A DNA stretch of 64,000 nt, from NCBI GenBank assembly GCA_963745405.1, contig CAVUWY010000002.1, positions 1,116,001 to 1,180,000 on the forward strand, read 5' to 3'. Source of the DNA: C-114 sp963745405 (GTDB lineage Bacteria > Chloroflexota > Limnocylindria > Limnocylindrales > CSP1-4). The position numbers and the translations under genes are program-made. Position 1 is the stretch's first letter, and the number at the start of each line of letters is the position of its first letter. This document shows, in pieces, positions 42,538 to 52,203 of the stretch. A model generated the notes under the pieces. The model did not search any database and was not told where the DNA came from. It saw only the letters and a program-made list of their open reading frames with translations.

Positions 42538-43817
42538 CGAGCGACCCGACGCTCGGCGCGGTCGAGCTCTTCGTCCTCCTCGTCACGGCAGCCGCCGTCG
42601 TCGCCCTCGTCGCCCATCGGCTATCGCTTCCCTACAGCGTCGCCCTGGTCGTCCTCGGCCTGGTCGTCGCCGTGGTCGAGCCGTCGCACGCGACCGAGAT
42701 CACCCCCCAGCTCGTCCTCGTCGTCCTCGTCCCGGGCCTCGTCTTCGAGGCCGCCTACCGCCTCGACGTGGTCGAGCTGCGGCGGACCTTCCTCGGGGTG
42801 GCGATCCTGGCCGTCCCCGGCGTCGTCATCTCGGCCGGGACCGTCGCCCTCGTCCTGTCGGTCACGGGACTGCCGATCCAGCTCGCCTTCATCGTCGGGG
42901 CCATCACGTCGGCGACCGACCCCGCCTCGGTCGTGTCGACCTTCAAGGCACTCCGGGCGCCGCGCGGCCTGGCGACGCTCGTCGAGGCCGAGAGCCTCTT
43001 CAACGACGGCACGGCCATCGTCGTGTTCAGCATCGCCCTCGGGGCGCTCACCGCGCCGATCTCGCCGCTCGAGGCGGTCGCCACGTTCGCCGCGACCGTG
43101 GTCATCAGCACGGTCATCGGCCTGGCCCTCGGCGTGGTCGCCACAAGGCTCATGCTCGCGGCCGGCGACCACCTCGTCGAGCTGACGATCTCGCTGGCCC
43201 TCGCCTACGGCACATACCTCGTCGCCGACCAGCTCCACGAATCGGGCATCATCGCGACGGTCGTGGCCGGCCTCGTCCTGGGGACCTACGGCCGGCGGAT
43301 CGGGTTACCAGAGGCGAGCTTCGTCGCCCTCGATACGGTCTGGGAGTTCGCCGCGTTCCTCCTGACCGCCCTCGTCTTCCTCCTCATCGGCCTCGCCATC
43401 CCCATCAGCCAGCTCATCGACGACGCGGGGGCGATCGCCCTCGGCGTGGTCGGGATCCTGGTCGGGCGGGCGATCGTCGTCTACGTCGTCCTCGGCGGCG
43501 CCGGACGGGCCATCCGGGCGAGACGCCGCGGCCCGCCGATCCTGACGTCGTGGCTCCATCTGCTCTTCTGGGCCGGCCAGCGCGGTGCGATCGCCGTGGC
43601 CCTCGCCCTCTCGCTCCCCGCCGACGTCCCGCAGCGGGCCCATCTCCAGGGGATCGTCTTCGGGATCACCCTCTTCACGCTGCTCGTGCAGGGCACGACC
43701 ACGGAGCTCGTCCTTCGCCGACTCGGGCTCAGCGGCCATCACGTGCCGGCCGTCGCGGTCGCGGCCGAGGCGGCTCCTGGCGCCGATACCACCTCCCAGC
43801 CCGATACGCCCGACTAG
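42534..43817 (+). CDS. CPA1-family Na+(K+)/H+ antiporter
   Basis: 427 residues, about 12 helices. The ion-binding region reads VGAITSATDPASVVSTFKAL, followed by VEAESLFNDGTAIVVFSIAL with the E-S-L-x-N-D signature. No cytoplasmic RCK domain and only a short C-terminal tail. Expected to exchange Na+ or K+ for protons for pH and salt balance. Overlaps the J-domain gene by four bases; converges on rodA with only 19 bases between stops. Confidence 0.9.
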   Translation: MTSDPTLGAVELFVLLVTAAAVVALVAHRLSLPYSVALVVLGLVVAVVEPSHATEITPQLVLVVLVPGLVFEAAYRLDVVELRRTFLGVAILAVPGVVISAGTVALVLSVTGLPIQLAFIVGAITSATDPASVVSTFKALRAPRGLATLVEAESLFNDGTAIVVFSIALGALTAPISPLEAVATFAATVVISTVIGLALGVVATRLMLAAGDHLVELTISLALAYGTYLVADQLHESGIIATVVAGLVLGTYGRRIGLPEASFVALDTVWEFAAFLLTALVFLLIGLAIPISQLIDDAGAIALGVVGILVGRAIVVYVVLGGAGRAIRARRRGPPILTSWLHLLFWAGQRGAIAVALALSLPADVPQRAHLQGIVFGITLFTLLVQGTTTELVLRRLGLSGHHVPAVAVAAEAAPGADTTSQPDTPD

Positions 43818-43836
43818 GCGGTCGCTGTCGTCGAGC

Positions 43837-44994
43837 CTACCACTCCGCCCGCATCTGGCGGATGTTGATGCTCTGGACGATGCCGAGGCCGAAGGCGAGG
43901 CTGATGAGCGAGGCGCCACCGTGGGTCACGAACGGCAACGGGATGCCCGTGATCGGCATGACCCCGATGACCATCCCGACGTTGACGACGAACTGGAACA
44001 GGATCATCGACGCGACGCCCGCCGCGACGAGCATCCCGAAGGGGTCCTCCGACCGCCAGCCGGCGACGAGGAGGCGCCAGAGCAGCACGACGAAGAGGAG
44101 GAAGACGACGCTCGCCCCGATGAACCCGAGCTCCTCGCCGAGCTTGGCGAACACGAAGTCCGTCGTCTGGACCGGCAGCAGGCTGCTGTCCTGCGTTCCG
44201 TTCGTCAGCCCCTTCCCGATGAGGCCGCCGGAGCCGACGGCCACCTGCGATTGGACGAGCTGGAAGCCCGATCCCTGCGGATCCGCCGCCGGGTCGAGGA
44301 AGCTGATGAGTCGCTGCTTCTGGTAGTCGTGGAGGACGTACGTCCAGGCGATCGGGACGGCGGCGATCACGGCCACTGCGAGCGCGGTGAGCCAGCGCAG
44401 GCTCGCTCCTGACAGGAAGAGCATCCCGGCGAGGATCGCCCCGAACACGAGGGACGTGCCGAGATCGGGCTGGATCACGACGAGGAACATCGGCGGCGCC
44501 ACGAGGAGGCAGGCTCCGAGGATCGGCCACGGACCGTCGAGCTTGCCCTGCCGCCGGGCGAGGTAGTTCGCGAGGACGATGATCATGAGGATCTTGGCGA
44601 TCTCGCTGAACTGGACCTGGAACGGTCCGATCGTGACCCAGCGGGCGACGCCCCCGACGCCGACCCCCACGAACAGGGTCCCGACCAGGAGGGCGATGTT
44701 CACGAAGTAGATCGGCCAGGCGAACGTCTTGAACCAGGTGTAGTCGAAGGCCGTCGCCAGCGCGAAGACGACGACCGCGAGGCCGGCCCACATGAGCCCG
44801 CGGACGAGGGTCGACCCGGGAGCGAGCACGCCGGTGCCCGCCTCGACGCTGTTGCTGTAGGCCATCGCCAGCCCGATCGCGGCCAGGAGCAGGGCGTAGA
44901 TCGTCAGTTGCAGGTCGTAGGCCCGCCAGATCGCCCCGAGCGATCGCGGCGTCCACGATCGGGCGCGGGAGGGCTCGACCCTAAGGACGCCCAT
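43837..44994 (-). CDS. rodA: RodA, SEDS-family peptidoglycan glycosyltransferase
   Basis: 385 residues, ten helices. SEDS motifs: GVGVGGVARWVTIGPFQVQFSE near the middle, VVIQPDLGTSLVFG, GSGGLIGKGLTNGTQ and PFVTHGGASLISLAFGLGIV near the C-terminus. Forms the elongasome polymerase with PBP2, whose gene overlaps it by one base (TGATG). The conserved Trp/Asp sites look intact. Confidence 0.95.
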   Translation of the reverse strand: MGVLRVEPSRARSWTPRSLGAIWRAYDLQLTIYALLLAAIGLAMAYSNSVEAGTGVLAPGSTLVRGLMWAGLAVVVFALATAFDYTWFKTFAWPIYFVNIALLVGTLFVGVGVGGVARWVTIGPFQVQFSEIAKILMIIVLANYLARRQGKLDGPWPILGACLLVAPPMFLVVIQPDLGTSLVFGAILAGMLFLSGASLRWLTALAVAVIAAVPIAWTYVLHDYQKQRLISFLDPAADPQGSGFQLVQSQVAVGSGGLIGKGLTNGTQDSSLLPVQTTDFVFAKLGEELGFIGASVVFLLFVVLLWRLLVAGWRSEDPFGMLVAAGVASMILFQFVVNVGMVIGVMPITGIPLPFVTHGGASLISLAFGLGIVQSINIRQMRAEW

Positions 44995-46899
44995 CAGTTG
45001 CCACCGTAGAAGTTGCCCTTATTGAGCAGGTACGACAGCCGCAGGTCCTTGTGCAGGTGGAAGTGCAGCTGCAGGTAGTACTTGACCATCTCGGTCGCGA
45101 CATTGCCGACCGTGTTGGCGTCCTCGGCGAAGGCGATGACGGCGAGCTGCGAGTCCGGCTTGGCCACGTCCCCGTGAGCCGGCACGAAGCCGACGAACCA
45201 CTCGTGGAACGGGAGTCGGCCCTTGCTGTCGCGGACGCCGAACTCGGCGGTCCCGGTCTTGCCCGCCACGACGATCGGGAGGTCGACGAGGTTGAACGTG
45301 TGGCGGATCGTGACGACCCGCCGGGCCGCCAGCCGCATGACCTGGAGGTTCGCCTTCGTGATGGGGAGCTTCCGGAGGACGATCGGCTTGAACGGACGAA
45401 CGACGGAGCCGTCCGGCCCGAGGATCTGGCGCACCACCTGGGGTTGATACAGGGTCCCGCCGTTCGCGAGCGCCGAATAGGCATTGAGCAGCTGGAGCGG
45501 CGTGGCCGTGTCGTAGCCCTGGCCGATCCCGGCCTGCAGGAGTTCGCCCTCCTGGAACGGCACGCCGTAGGTGTCCTGCTTCCATTGCGCGGTCGGGACC
45601 AGCCCGGATGCCTCGCCGGGGAGGTCGATGCCGGTCGGCGCTCCGAAGCCGAGCTGGCGGGCCCAGTAGGCCAGCCTCGTGATACCGAGTCGCTGTGCGA
45701 CCTGGTAGAAGAACGTGTCGCTGGAGTTGCCGAAGCCGTTCGTGATGGTCAGGTTGCCGAACCCGCGGTGGTTCCAGTCCCAGAACTTCGTGGTCCCGAC
45801 GAGTACGTATGGCTTGGTATGGATCAACGTCGTCGGGGTGATCTTCCCGTCGGATAGCGCACCGAGGCCGGTCACGAGCTTGTAGGTGGAGCCCGGCGGG
45901 AACTGCTCGCCGGTCGCGTGATTGAGTAACGGCTGGTTCTTGTCGGCGAGAAGCGCCTTGTACGCCTTGGAGCTGATGCCGTTGGCGAAGGCGTTGTTGT
46001 TGTACGTCGGCGTGCTCACCATGGCGAGGATCTCCCCGGTCTGGGGGTTCTCCACGATCATCACGGCGCTCTTCAGGTGCGCCCGCTGCATCGCCCAGTC
46101 GACCGCCTTGAGGGCGAGCTTCTGCTGGGTGGTGTCGATCGTCAGCTGGAGTGAGTCGCCGGGGATCGCCTGCTGGTCGGTCTGGAGGACCTGAACCTGG
46201 CGGCCCACCCCGTCCTTCTCGACCGTCTCAGTCCCGTAGGTACCGCGCAGGCTGCGACTCGTAGACCGACTCGACCCCGGTCTTGCCGATCAGGTCGTCG
46301 GACAGGTACCCCTGCGACTTGAGGATCGCAAGCTCCTTGGCGTCGATCGGGCCCGTGTAGCCGACGATCTGGGCCATGAGCGTACCGTCGAGGTACTCGC
46401 GCTTGGTCTCCACCGACACGCTGACGCCGGGCAGGACATTGCCTTCTTCGGAGATCAGGTCCGCCGTCGCTCGCGGAACGCCCTGGGCGATGCGCACGAG
46501 GTCGAAGCGCGAGCCCGGGTTGCCGTCGATCGCCGCGTTGATGTCACCCGGGTCCATCTTGAGGAGCGAGGCGAGCTGCGCGACGACAGCGTCGCGTCGT
46601 TCGTCCGGCAGGTCGGCCGGCAGGATCTTGACCGTGTAGCTCGGGACGTTGACGACGAGTGGTCGGCCGGCCCGGTCGTAGACGAGGCCACGGGTCGACG
46701 GGATCGAGACCTTTGCGGTGCTGTTCTGCACCGCTTGTTTCACATACTGGTCGACATGAGAGATCTGCAGATAGACGAGCCGGGCGGTCAGCCCGGACAC
46801 GCCGAGGATCATCACCACGCCGAAGGCGACGAAACGGAGCAATCGACGATCGGCGACCGGACGCTCGGTCATCGGGCGGTCGCCCGTGACGGCGCTCAC
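44994..46899 (-). pseudogene. mrdA: Penicillin-binding protein 2 (class B), one frameshift
   Basis: Elongasome transpeptidase, about 634 residues when repaired. The 5' part (46899-46228) has the N-terminal helix and dimerisation domain and ends at a TGA; the 3' part continues in another frame with the transpeptidase: FPPGSTYKLVTGLG (STYK), FGNSSDTFFYQVA (SSD) and VVAGKTGTAEFG (KTG). Deleting one base of the gg at 46250-46251 joins them as YESQLRGTYGTETVEK, matching the family. Every active-site motif is intact and rodA and mreD flank it, so a sequencing error is more likely than loss of an essential gene. GTG 46899 overlaps the mreD stop; ATG 46872 is an alternative. Confidence 0.88.
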
Positions 46900-47396
46900 C
46901 AGTCGACCCGCTCACGTTCGGCGCTCCGCTCGTGGAGGCGCACGACGATCGGGGCGATGAGCAGGGCGAAGATCGCGTCGAGGGTCGCGGTCGGAACGAT
47001 CGCGGCGATCCCATCGTCGAGCGGGACCGGCCCCTTGAGCGCGCGGGTGAGCAGGAGGTAGAGGGTCGAGTACATGAGGCTGCAGAGGAAGACCGCGATG
47101 ATCGGCCGCGCGTAACGGCCTCGGACCATGATCCGGCCGAGGAGCGCCGCCACGCCTACCGTCAGGAGAAGCGCGAAGGCGGTGGAGCCGAGTGGGCGCG
47201 GTGCGAGAAGGTCGATGAGGAGCCCTCCGACGAAGGCCCAGATGACTCCGCCCTCGAACCCGACGACGACCGTCCAGATCACCGCGAAGACGAGAACGAG
47301 ATCGGGCTGCGCTCCCCCGATCCGGAGGTAAGGTGCGATGCTCGTGTCAAAGAGCGCGGCCGCCACTGCGCCGACCGCGGCGATGGTCAGGCTCAT
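46896..47396 (-). CDS. mreD: Rod shape-determining protein MreD
   Basis: 166 residues, five helices. DTSIAPYLRIGGAQPDLVLV near the N-terminus, VVGFEGGVIWAFVGGLLIDL with the family G-G-x-x-x-D, then LGSTAFALLLTVGVAAL. Overlaps mrdA by four bases. It starts the operon mreD-mrdA-rodA; no mreC precedes it, as it usually would. ATG 47396. Confidence 0.87.
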   Translation of the reverse strand: MSLTIAAVGAVAAALFDTSIAPYLRIGGAQPDLVLVFAVIWTVVVGFEGGVIWAFVGGLLIDLLAPRPLGSTAFALLLTVGVAALLGRIMVRGRYARPIIAVFLCSLMYSTLYLLLTRALKGPVPLDDGIAAIVPTATLDAIFALLIAPIVVRLHERSAERERVDW

Positions 47397-47480
47397 GGCG
47401 GTCGATCCTCGGCAGTTGGCCAGGGTCGCGCGTCCGTGGGTCCCTTCGACCGCGACGACGGTGGCGACGACGTCCGGGGC

Positions 47481-47509
47481 AGTATAGGTCGGGTCCTCGA
47501 TGCGGGCAA
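47481..47509 (-). promoter_or_regulatory. Promoter of mreD-mrdA-rodA
   Basis: Minus strand: -35 TTGCCC (47509-47504), 17-base spacer, -10 TATACT (47486-47481). Start near 47474, about 78 bases before the mreD ATG. Same -10 as the atp promoter. Confidence 0.7.
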
Positions 47510-47685
47510 CGGCGCCGCCACGAGCGTAGACCCGCCCACACGCTCAGGTCAGGCCCCGCGCAGGCAGCCGTCGGAGTCCGCAGGCGCGGTCATCGGTACA
47601 CCAGTTCGATCTCAGCGCGGCGACCGGCGGAGTTCAGGCGCCGGTGCTCGCGATACGGGGGTCGGGCCCGTGAACCTGGCCGCAG

Positions 47686-47701
47686 CGTTTCACGTGCAAC
47701 A
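47686..47701. promoter_or_regulatory. Candidate parS centromere site
   Basis: cgtttcacgtgcaaca matches the consensus TGTTTCACGTGAAACA at 14 of 16 positions, including the CACGTG core. It is 240 bases upstream of parA, where ParB sites often lie. Confidence 0.65.
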
Positions 47702-47941
47702 CGGCGGCGCCGGGCGTCGGATGGGCACCCGGGCACCCGGGCACCCGCGCTGGTCGGCCCCCCGGGCACCCGCGCTCGAAGGTCGGCCCCGGCGTGCCGC
47801 GAGATAAGCACCGATGAAGCCCGGCGTGCGATGGTCGGCGGGTGCAGGCGCCCAGGATGGGCACGAACGGGGAGAGCGAGAGTGAATCGGCCCCGAATGG
47901 TAAGATTCGGTATCGTGACGACCTTCCGAATCGGGCCCTGA

Positions 47942-48751
47942 GTGGGCCAGATCATCGCCTGCGCCAACCAAAAAGGCGGCGTCGGGAAGACCACCACCGT
48001 GGTCAATCTGGCGTCCTATCTGGCGCTCGCAGGGGAACGAGTCCTCGTCATCGACCTCGATCCCCAGGGAAACGCGACGAGCGGCCTCGGGATCGACCGA
48101 GGACAGCTCGACCGATCGGTCTACGACGCGGTCGTCGGAGCCGTCAGCTTCGACGACCTCCTGACCGCCACCGGGATCGAGGGACTGTCACTGATCCCCG
48201 CCACGATCTCGCTCGCCGGCGCGGAGGTCGAGCTCGCGCCGCTCTCGCAGCGAGAACGTCGCCTCGGCCGCCTCATCTCGACGGTCCGCGATCGCTACGA
48301 CTACATCCTCCTCGACTGTCCGCCATCGCTCGGCCTGTTGACCGTCAACGCCCTGACGGCAGCCGATGCGGTGCTGATCCCGCTCCAATGCGAGTTCTAT
48401 GCCCTTGAAGGCCTCACACAGCTCATCGCCACCGTCAACCTCGTCCGCGACCATCTCAACCCGGATCTCGCCGTGAAGGGTGTCGTCCTGACCATGTACG
48501 ACGCACGGACCAACCTGTCCGCGCAGGTGAGCGCAGAGGTTCGCCGCCATCTCGACGGGGCCGTTTTCGACACGGTCATCCCGCGGAGCGTCAAGCTGTC
48601 CGAGTCGCCGAGCTACGGGCAGCCGATCGCGCTCTACAGCGACGAATCGAAGGGCGCCGACGCCTATCGGGCGCTCTCCGCCGAGCTCCGGGCACGAGAC
48701 GGACGGATCGAGAACGCCGACGGCGCGGCGACCCCCGGAGCCGACGCATGA
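47942..48751 (+). CDS. parA: Chromosome partitioning ATPase ParA (Soj)
   Basis: 269 residues. Deviant Walker A CANQKGGVGKTTTVVNLASY with the signature Lys, switch I DLDPQGNATSGLG, and Walker B YILLDCPPSLGLLTVNAL. Binds DNA as an ATP dimer and moves ParB-parS complexes. GTG 47942 is the only start that keeps the P-loop near the N-terminus. Stop overlaps parB by four bases. Confidence 0.94.
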   Translation: MGQIIACANQKGGVGKTTTVVNLASYLALAGERVLVIDLDPQGNATSGLGIDRGQLDRSVYDAVVGAVSFDDLLTATGIEGLSLIPATISLAGAEVELAPLSQRERRLGRLISTVRDRYDYILLDCPPSLGLLTVNALTAADAVLIPLQCEFYALEGLTQLIATVNLVRDHLNPDLAVKGVVLTMYDARTNLSAQVSAEVRRHLDGAVFDTVIPRSVKLSESPSYGQPIALYSDESKGADAYRALSAELRARDGRIENADGAATPGADA

Positions 48752-49620
48752 GCGCTCGCTCCGAGCAGCACACGGGCCTCGGTCGCGGCATCGCCGCGTT
48801 GATCCCGCAGCGAGCGGGTTCGATCGCCGCGCCCGCCGAGATCCCGTTGGCGCGGATCAGGCCGAACCCCTACCAGCCGCGGCAACACACCGAGCTCGCA
48901 GCCATCGACGAACTCGCCGACAGCATCCGCGAGCACGGCGTCCTGCAGCCCGTGATCGTCACCGAGATCCTCGATGGCTATCAGCTGGTCGCCGGCGAGC
49001 GCCGCTATCGGGCGGCGATGATGGCCGGGCTCGAGCGGATCCCTGCCATCGTCCGCCAGCTCGCCGATCGAGATCAACTCGAGCTGGCCCTCGTCGAGAA
49101 CATCCAGCGCGCCGACCTCAACGCGATGGAGGAGGCCCACGCCTACCGCCAGCTCGCCGACGAGTTCAAGATGACCCAGGAGCAGATCGCCGTGCGGGTG
49201 GGCCGAGCCCGGGCGACGGTCGCGAACACGATGCGCCTCCTCGACATGGACCCGGCCGTCCAGGTCGCCGTCGCCGACGGGCACATCAGCGAAGGCCACG
49301 CTCGCGCGCTTGGCACGCTCTCGGCGGCGGCCCAGGTCCAGCTCCTCGGCGCGATCGTCGCCAGGGATCTGTCGGTCCGCCAGGCCGAGGAACTGTCACG
49401 ACGGCTTCGCCAGCCGACCCAGGCCAAGCCGAAGAAGGGCGCCCGTGGGTCGAACTCCGCCGATGCGGATCTCGAGCGGGTAGAGGAAGACCTCCGCCGG
49501 GCCCTCGGGACCAAGGTGAGCCTTGCCCGGACCCGCCGCGGCGGACGGATCGTTATCGAGTACTACAGCGACGAAGAACTCGGGCGCCTGTACGAGCGCC
49601 TCATCGGAGGAACCGCGTGA
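48748..49620 (+). CDS. parB: Chromosome partitioning protein ParB (Spo0J)
   Basis: 290 residues. N-terminal GLGRGIAALIP, the CTPase/arginine patch in RPNPYQPRQH and LVAGERRYRAA, ALVENIQRADLNAMEEAHAY, and the helix-turn-helix KMTQEQIAVRVGRARATVAN that reads parS. The C-terminus (ALGTKVSLARTRRGGRIVIE and YYSDEELGRLYERL) is the dimerisation domain. Overlaps parA and gyrB by four bases each. Confidence 0.94.
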   Translation: MSARSEQHTGLGRGIAALIPQRAGSIAAPAEIPLARIRPNPYQPRQHTELAAIDELADSIREHGVLQPVIVTEILDGYQLVAGERRYRAAMMAGLERIPAIVRQLADRDQLELALVENIQRADLNAMEEAHAYRQLADEFKMTQEQIAVRVGRARATVANTMRLLDMDPAVQVAVADGHISEGHARALGTLSAAAQVQLLGAIVARDLSVRQAEELSRRLRQPTQAKPKKGARGSNSADADLERVEEDLRRALGTKVSLARTRRGGRIVIEYYSDEELGRLYERLIGGTA

Positions 49621-51575
49621 CCCAGCAAACCGACGGAAGCGCGGAACCTGCCGCCCAGCGGCGCAGCCGGGCGAAGGCGGCCGCCGGGGACTACACGGCC
49701 GCCAGCATCCAGGTCCTGGAGGGGCTCGAGGCCGTCCGTCGGCGCCCTGGCATGTACATCGGGTCGACCGACGTGCGCGGCCTGCACCACCTCGTCTGGG
49801 AGGTCGTCGACAACTCGATCGACGAGGCGATGGCGGGCCATGCCACCCGTATCGACGTGACGATCAGACAGGACGGCACGGTGGTCGTCCAGGACGACGG
49901 CCGCGGCGTGCCGGTCGGGAAGCATTCCACCGGCAAGGACGCGCTCGAGGTCGTCCACACCGTGCTCCATGCCGGCGGCAAGTTCGGCGGCGGCGGATAC
50001 AAGGTCTCAGGCGGCCTGCACGGCGTCGGCGTGAGCGTCGTCAACGCACTGTCCGAGTGGCTCCGCGTCGAGTCCGCCCGCGACGGCTTCGTCTGGGCCC
50101 AGGAGTACGTCCGCGGCAAGCCGAAGGCGTCGGTGACCAAGGTCGGGCCGGCCCACGGACGGCGCGGGACGCTGACACAGTTCCGGGCCGATCCCGAGAT
50201 GTTCGAGACGATCGACTACTCGTTCGAGCTCATCGTCCAGCGACTCCGCGAGTCGGCCTATCTCACCAAGGGCGTCTGGATCCGCTTCCTCGACGAGCGG
50301 AACGACCGTGAGCGCTCGTTCTACTTCGAGGGCGGGCTGACCTCGTTCGTCCGCCACCTGAACAGGAACAAGGAAGTCCTCCACGCCCGACCCATCTATG
50401 TCGAGCGTCGCGAGGGCACGACGACGGTCGAAGTCGCCCTCCAGTACAACGACTCCTACACCGAGAACGTCCTGGCCTTCGCCAACAACATCAACACCGT
50501 CGATGGCGGCACCCATATCACGGGCTTCCGGGCGGCTCTTACGAGCTCGCTCAACGACTGGGCCCGTCGGGGAGGCGTGCTTCGCGAGTCGGATACGAAC
50601 CTGTCGGGCGATGACGTCCGCGAGGGGCTGACTGCGGTCATCAGCGTGAAACTCACCGAACCGCAGTTCGAGGGCCAGACGAAGGCCAAGCTCGGCAATG
50701 CGGAGGTCAAGGGGCAGGTCCAGACGGCGGTCGCCGACGCCCTCGGGCAGCACCTCGACGAGAACCCGGCCGATGGTCGCCGGATCATCGAGAAGTGCCT
50801 CACCGCCGCGCGTGCCCGCGAGGCGGCCCGGAAGGCCCGGGACCTCGTGATCCGCAAGGGCGCGCTCGAGGGGATGTCGCTCCCCGGCAAGCTCGCCGAC
50901 TGCCAGGAACGCGACCCGGCCCGGAGCGAGCTCTACCTCGTCGAGGGTGATTCGGCCGGCGGTTCGGCGAAGCAGGGTCGCGATCGGCGATTCCAGGCGA
51001 TCCTGCCGCTGCGAGGCAAGCTCCTCAACGTCGAGAAGGCGCGGCTCGACAAGATCCTGTCGTCGGAGAACGTGCGGCCGCTGATCATCGCGCTCGGGGC
51101 GGGCATCGGCGACACCTTCGACCTTTCGAAGCTCCGCTACCACCGGATCATCATCATGACCGACGCGGACGTCGACGGCGCCCACATCAGGACCCTGCTC
51201 CTGACGTTCTTCTATCGCCACATGCCCCTCGTCATCGAGAACGGCTATCTGCTCATCGCCCAGCCGCCCCTGTACCGCATCAGCACCGGCAAGGTCACCC
51301 GCTACGCGAAGACCGAGCAGGAGCGCGACGCGATCGTCAAGCAGCTCAACGTCAAGAACCTCTCGGTCCAGCGGTTCAAGGGCCTCGGCGAGATGAACGC
51401 CGACCAGCTCTGGGAGACCACGATGAACCCGGAGACCCGCACCCTCCTGCGGGCAGAGATCGATGACGCCGCAGAGGCGGACGCGATCTTCACGATGCTT
51501 ATGGGCGAGAAGGTCGCGCCGCGCAAGGACTTCATCAAGTCCGAGGCCCGCAAGGTCCGGAACCTTGACGTCTGA
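49617..51575 (+). CDS. gyrB: DNA gyrase subunit B
   Basis: 652-residue type (Gram-positive size). ATP domain: RRRPGMYIGSTD, DNSIDEAMAGHA, QDDGRGVPVG and KVSGGLHGVGVSVVNALS; transducer domain; Toprim: YLVEGDSAGGSAKQGRDR near residue 441 and MTDADVDGAHIRTLLL near 515; C-terminal QRFKGLGEMNADQLWETTMN. ATG overlaps the parB stop. Partner GyrA is 1.7 kb downstream, separated by two small genes. No topoisomerase IV genes in the window. Confidence 0.97.
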   Translation: MTQQTDGSAEPAAQRRSRAKAAAGDYTAASIQVLEGLEAVRRRPGMYIGSTDVRGLHHLVWEVVDNSIDEAMAGHATRIDVTIRQDGTVVVQDDGRGVPVGKHSTGKDALEVVHTVLHAGGKFGGGGYKVSGGLHGVGVSVVNALSEWLRVESARDGFVWAQEYVRGKPKASVTKVGPAHGRRGTLTQFRADPEMFETIDYSFELIVQRLRESAYLTKGVWIRFLDERNDRERSFYFEGGLTSFVRHLNRNKEVLHARPIYVERREGTTTVEVALQYNDSYTENVLAFANNINTVDGGTHITGFRAALTSSLNDWARRGGVLRESDTNLSGDDVREGLTAVISVKLTEPQFEGQTKAKLGNAEVKGQVQTAVADALGQHLDENPADGRRIIEKCLTAARAREAARKARDLVIRKGALEGMSLPGKLADCQERDPARSELYLVEGDSAGGSAKQGRDRRFQAILPLRGKLLNVEKARLDKILSSENVRPLIIALGAGIGDTFDLSKLRYHRIIIMTDADVDGAHIRTLLLTFFYRHMPLVIENGYLLIAQPPLYRISTGKVTRYAKTEQERDAIVKQLNVKNLSVQRFKGLGEMNADQLWETTMNPETRTLLRAEIDDAAEADAIFTMLMGEKVAPRKDFIKSEARKVRNLDV

Positions 51576-51603
51576 GCGCGCTCGACCGTCCGAGCCCGGT
51601 CGA

Positions 51604-52203
51604 GTGTCTGAGCGCGGGCTCGAGCTACTGTCCGAGATCGCGATCGTCGGTCCGGCCGGCCGCGACGCTCCGGTCCGCTTCGTGCTCCGCCCGCACAACT
51701 GCTTCGCGTGCGGCTCGCTCAATCGCGATGGCCTGCAGCTCGTGCTTCACGTGGAACATGCGCGGGCCTGGACCGAGGCGACCCTCGATAGCCAATTCGA
51801 GGGCTGGGAGGGGATCGCCCATGGCGGGATCCTCTGCACGATCCTCGACGAGGTCATGGCCTGGTCCCTCGTGGCGACCGACAACTGGGGGCTCACCGCC
51901 CGCATGAACGTCACGTTCCGGAAGCCGGTGCCGATCGGTCGACCACTTCGGGCAGAGGGCTCGATCGTCCGCGCCCGGAGGCGGATCCACGAGACGACGG
52001 GTCGGCTGATCGACGCCGAGACGGGAATCACGCTCGCGACGGCCGATGGAACGTATGTCGCCGCCGACGACGAGCGGAAGCGGCAGCTCCGGGAGCGCTA
52101 TCTCGTCCTGGGATCGGATCCTTCATCGCTGCTCGACGAATCGGATGGCGATCTCGTCGCCAGCACCGCCGGCGGCCCCGTTCCAGGCAGGTCCGGTCGA
52201 TGA
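51604..52203 (+). CDS. Hotdog-fold (PaaI-type) thioesterase
   Basis: About 199 residues. Hotdog motif: HNCFACGSLNRDGLQL, FEGWEGIAHGGILCTILDE with the conserved H-G-G-x-x-x-x-x-x-D/E, and ARMNVTFRKPVPIGRPL. Usual role: hydrolysis of acyl-CoA thioesters; substrate unknown. GTG 51604 is used; TTG 51565 (overlapping the gyrB stop, with AAGG nearby) is an alternative. The coding sequence carries a parS-like site (51743-51758). The C-terminal 35 residues extend past the fold. Confidence 0.82.
   Translation: MSERGLELLSEIAIVGPAGRDAPVRFVLRPHNCFACGSLNRDGLQLVLHVEHARAWTEATLDSQFEGWEGIAHGGILCTILDEVMAWSLVATDNWGLTARMNVTFRKPVPIGRPLRAEGSIVRARRRIHETTGRLIDAETGITLATADGTYVAADDERKRQLRERYLVLGSDPSSLLDESDGDLVASTAGGPVPGRSGR
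51743..51758. promoter_or_regulatory. Second candidate parS site, within the thioesterase gene
   Basis: tgcttcacgtggaaca matches TGTTTCACGTGAAACA at 14 of 16 positions, CACGTG core intact. About 4 kb from the first site, on the other side of parAB-gyrB. Confidence 0.6.

Larger units (their letters stand above)
47397..47941. other. Intergenic region between divergent mreD and parA
   Basis: 545 bases, no gene supported. It holds the mreD promoter (47481-47509), a parS-like site (47686-47701), gggcaccc-type nine-base repeats at about 47723-47775, and a TAAGAT at 47901-47906 that may be the parA -10. The nine-codon frame GTG ACG ... TGA (47915-47941) ends just before the parA GTG. Confidence 0.7.

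Noticed and set aside
47915..47941. Nine-codon upstream frame ending at the parA start as a regulatory leader peptide
   Set aside because: Short GTG-to-TGA frames are expected by chance in such DNA and no ribosome site precedes it.
47397..47941. Replication origin (DnaA boxes) near parAB
   Set aside because: No TTATCCACA-like boxes or AT-rich unwinding element seen; dnaA and dnaN are not in the window.
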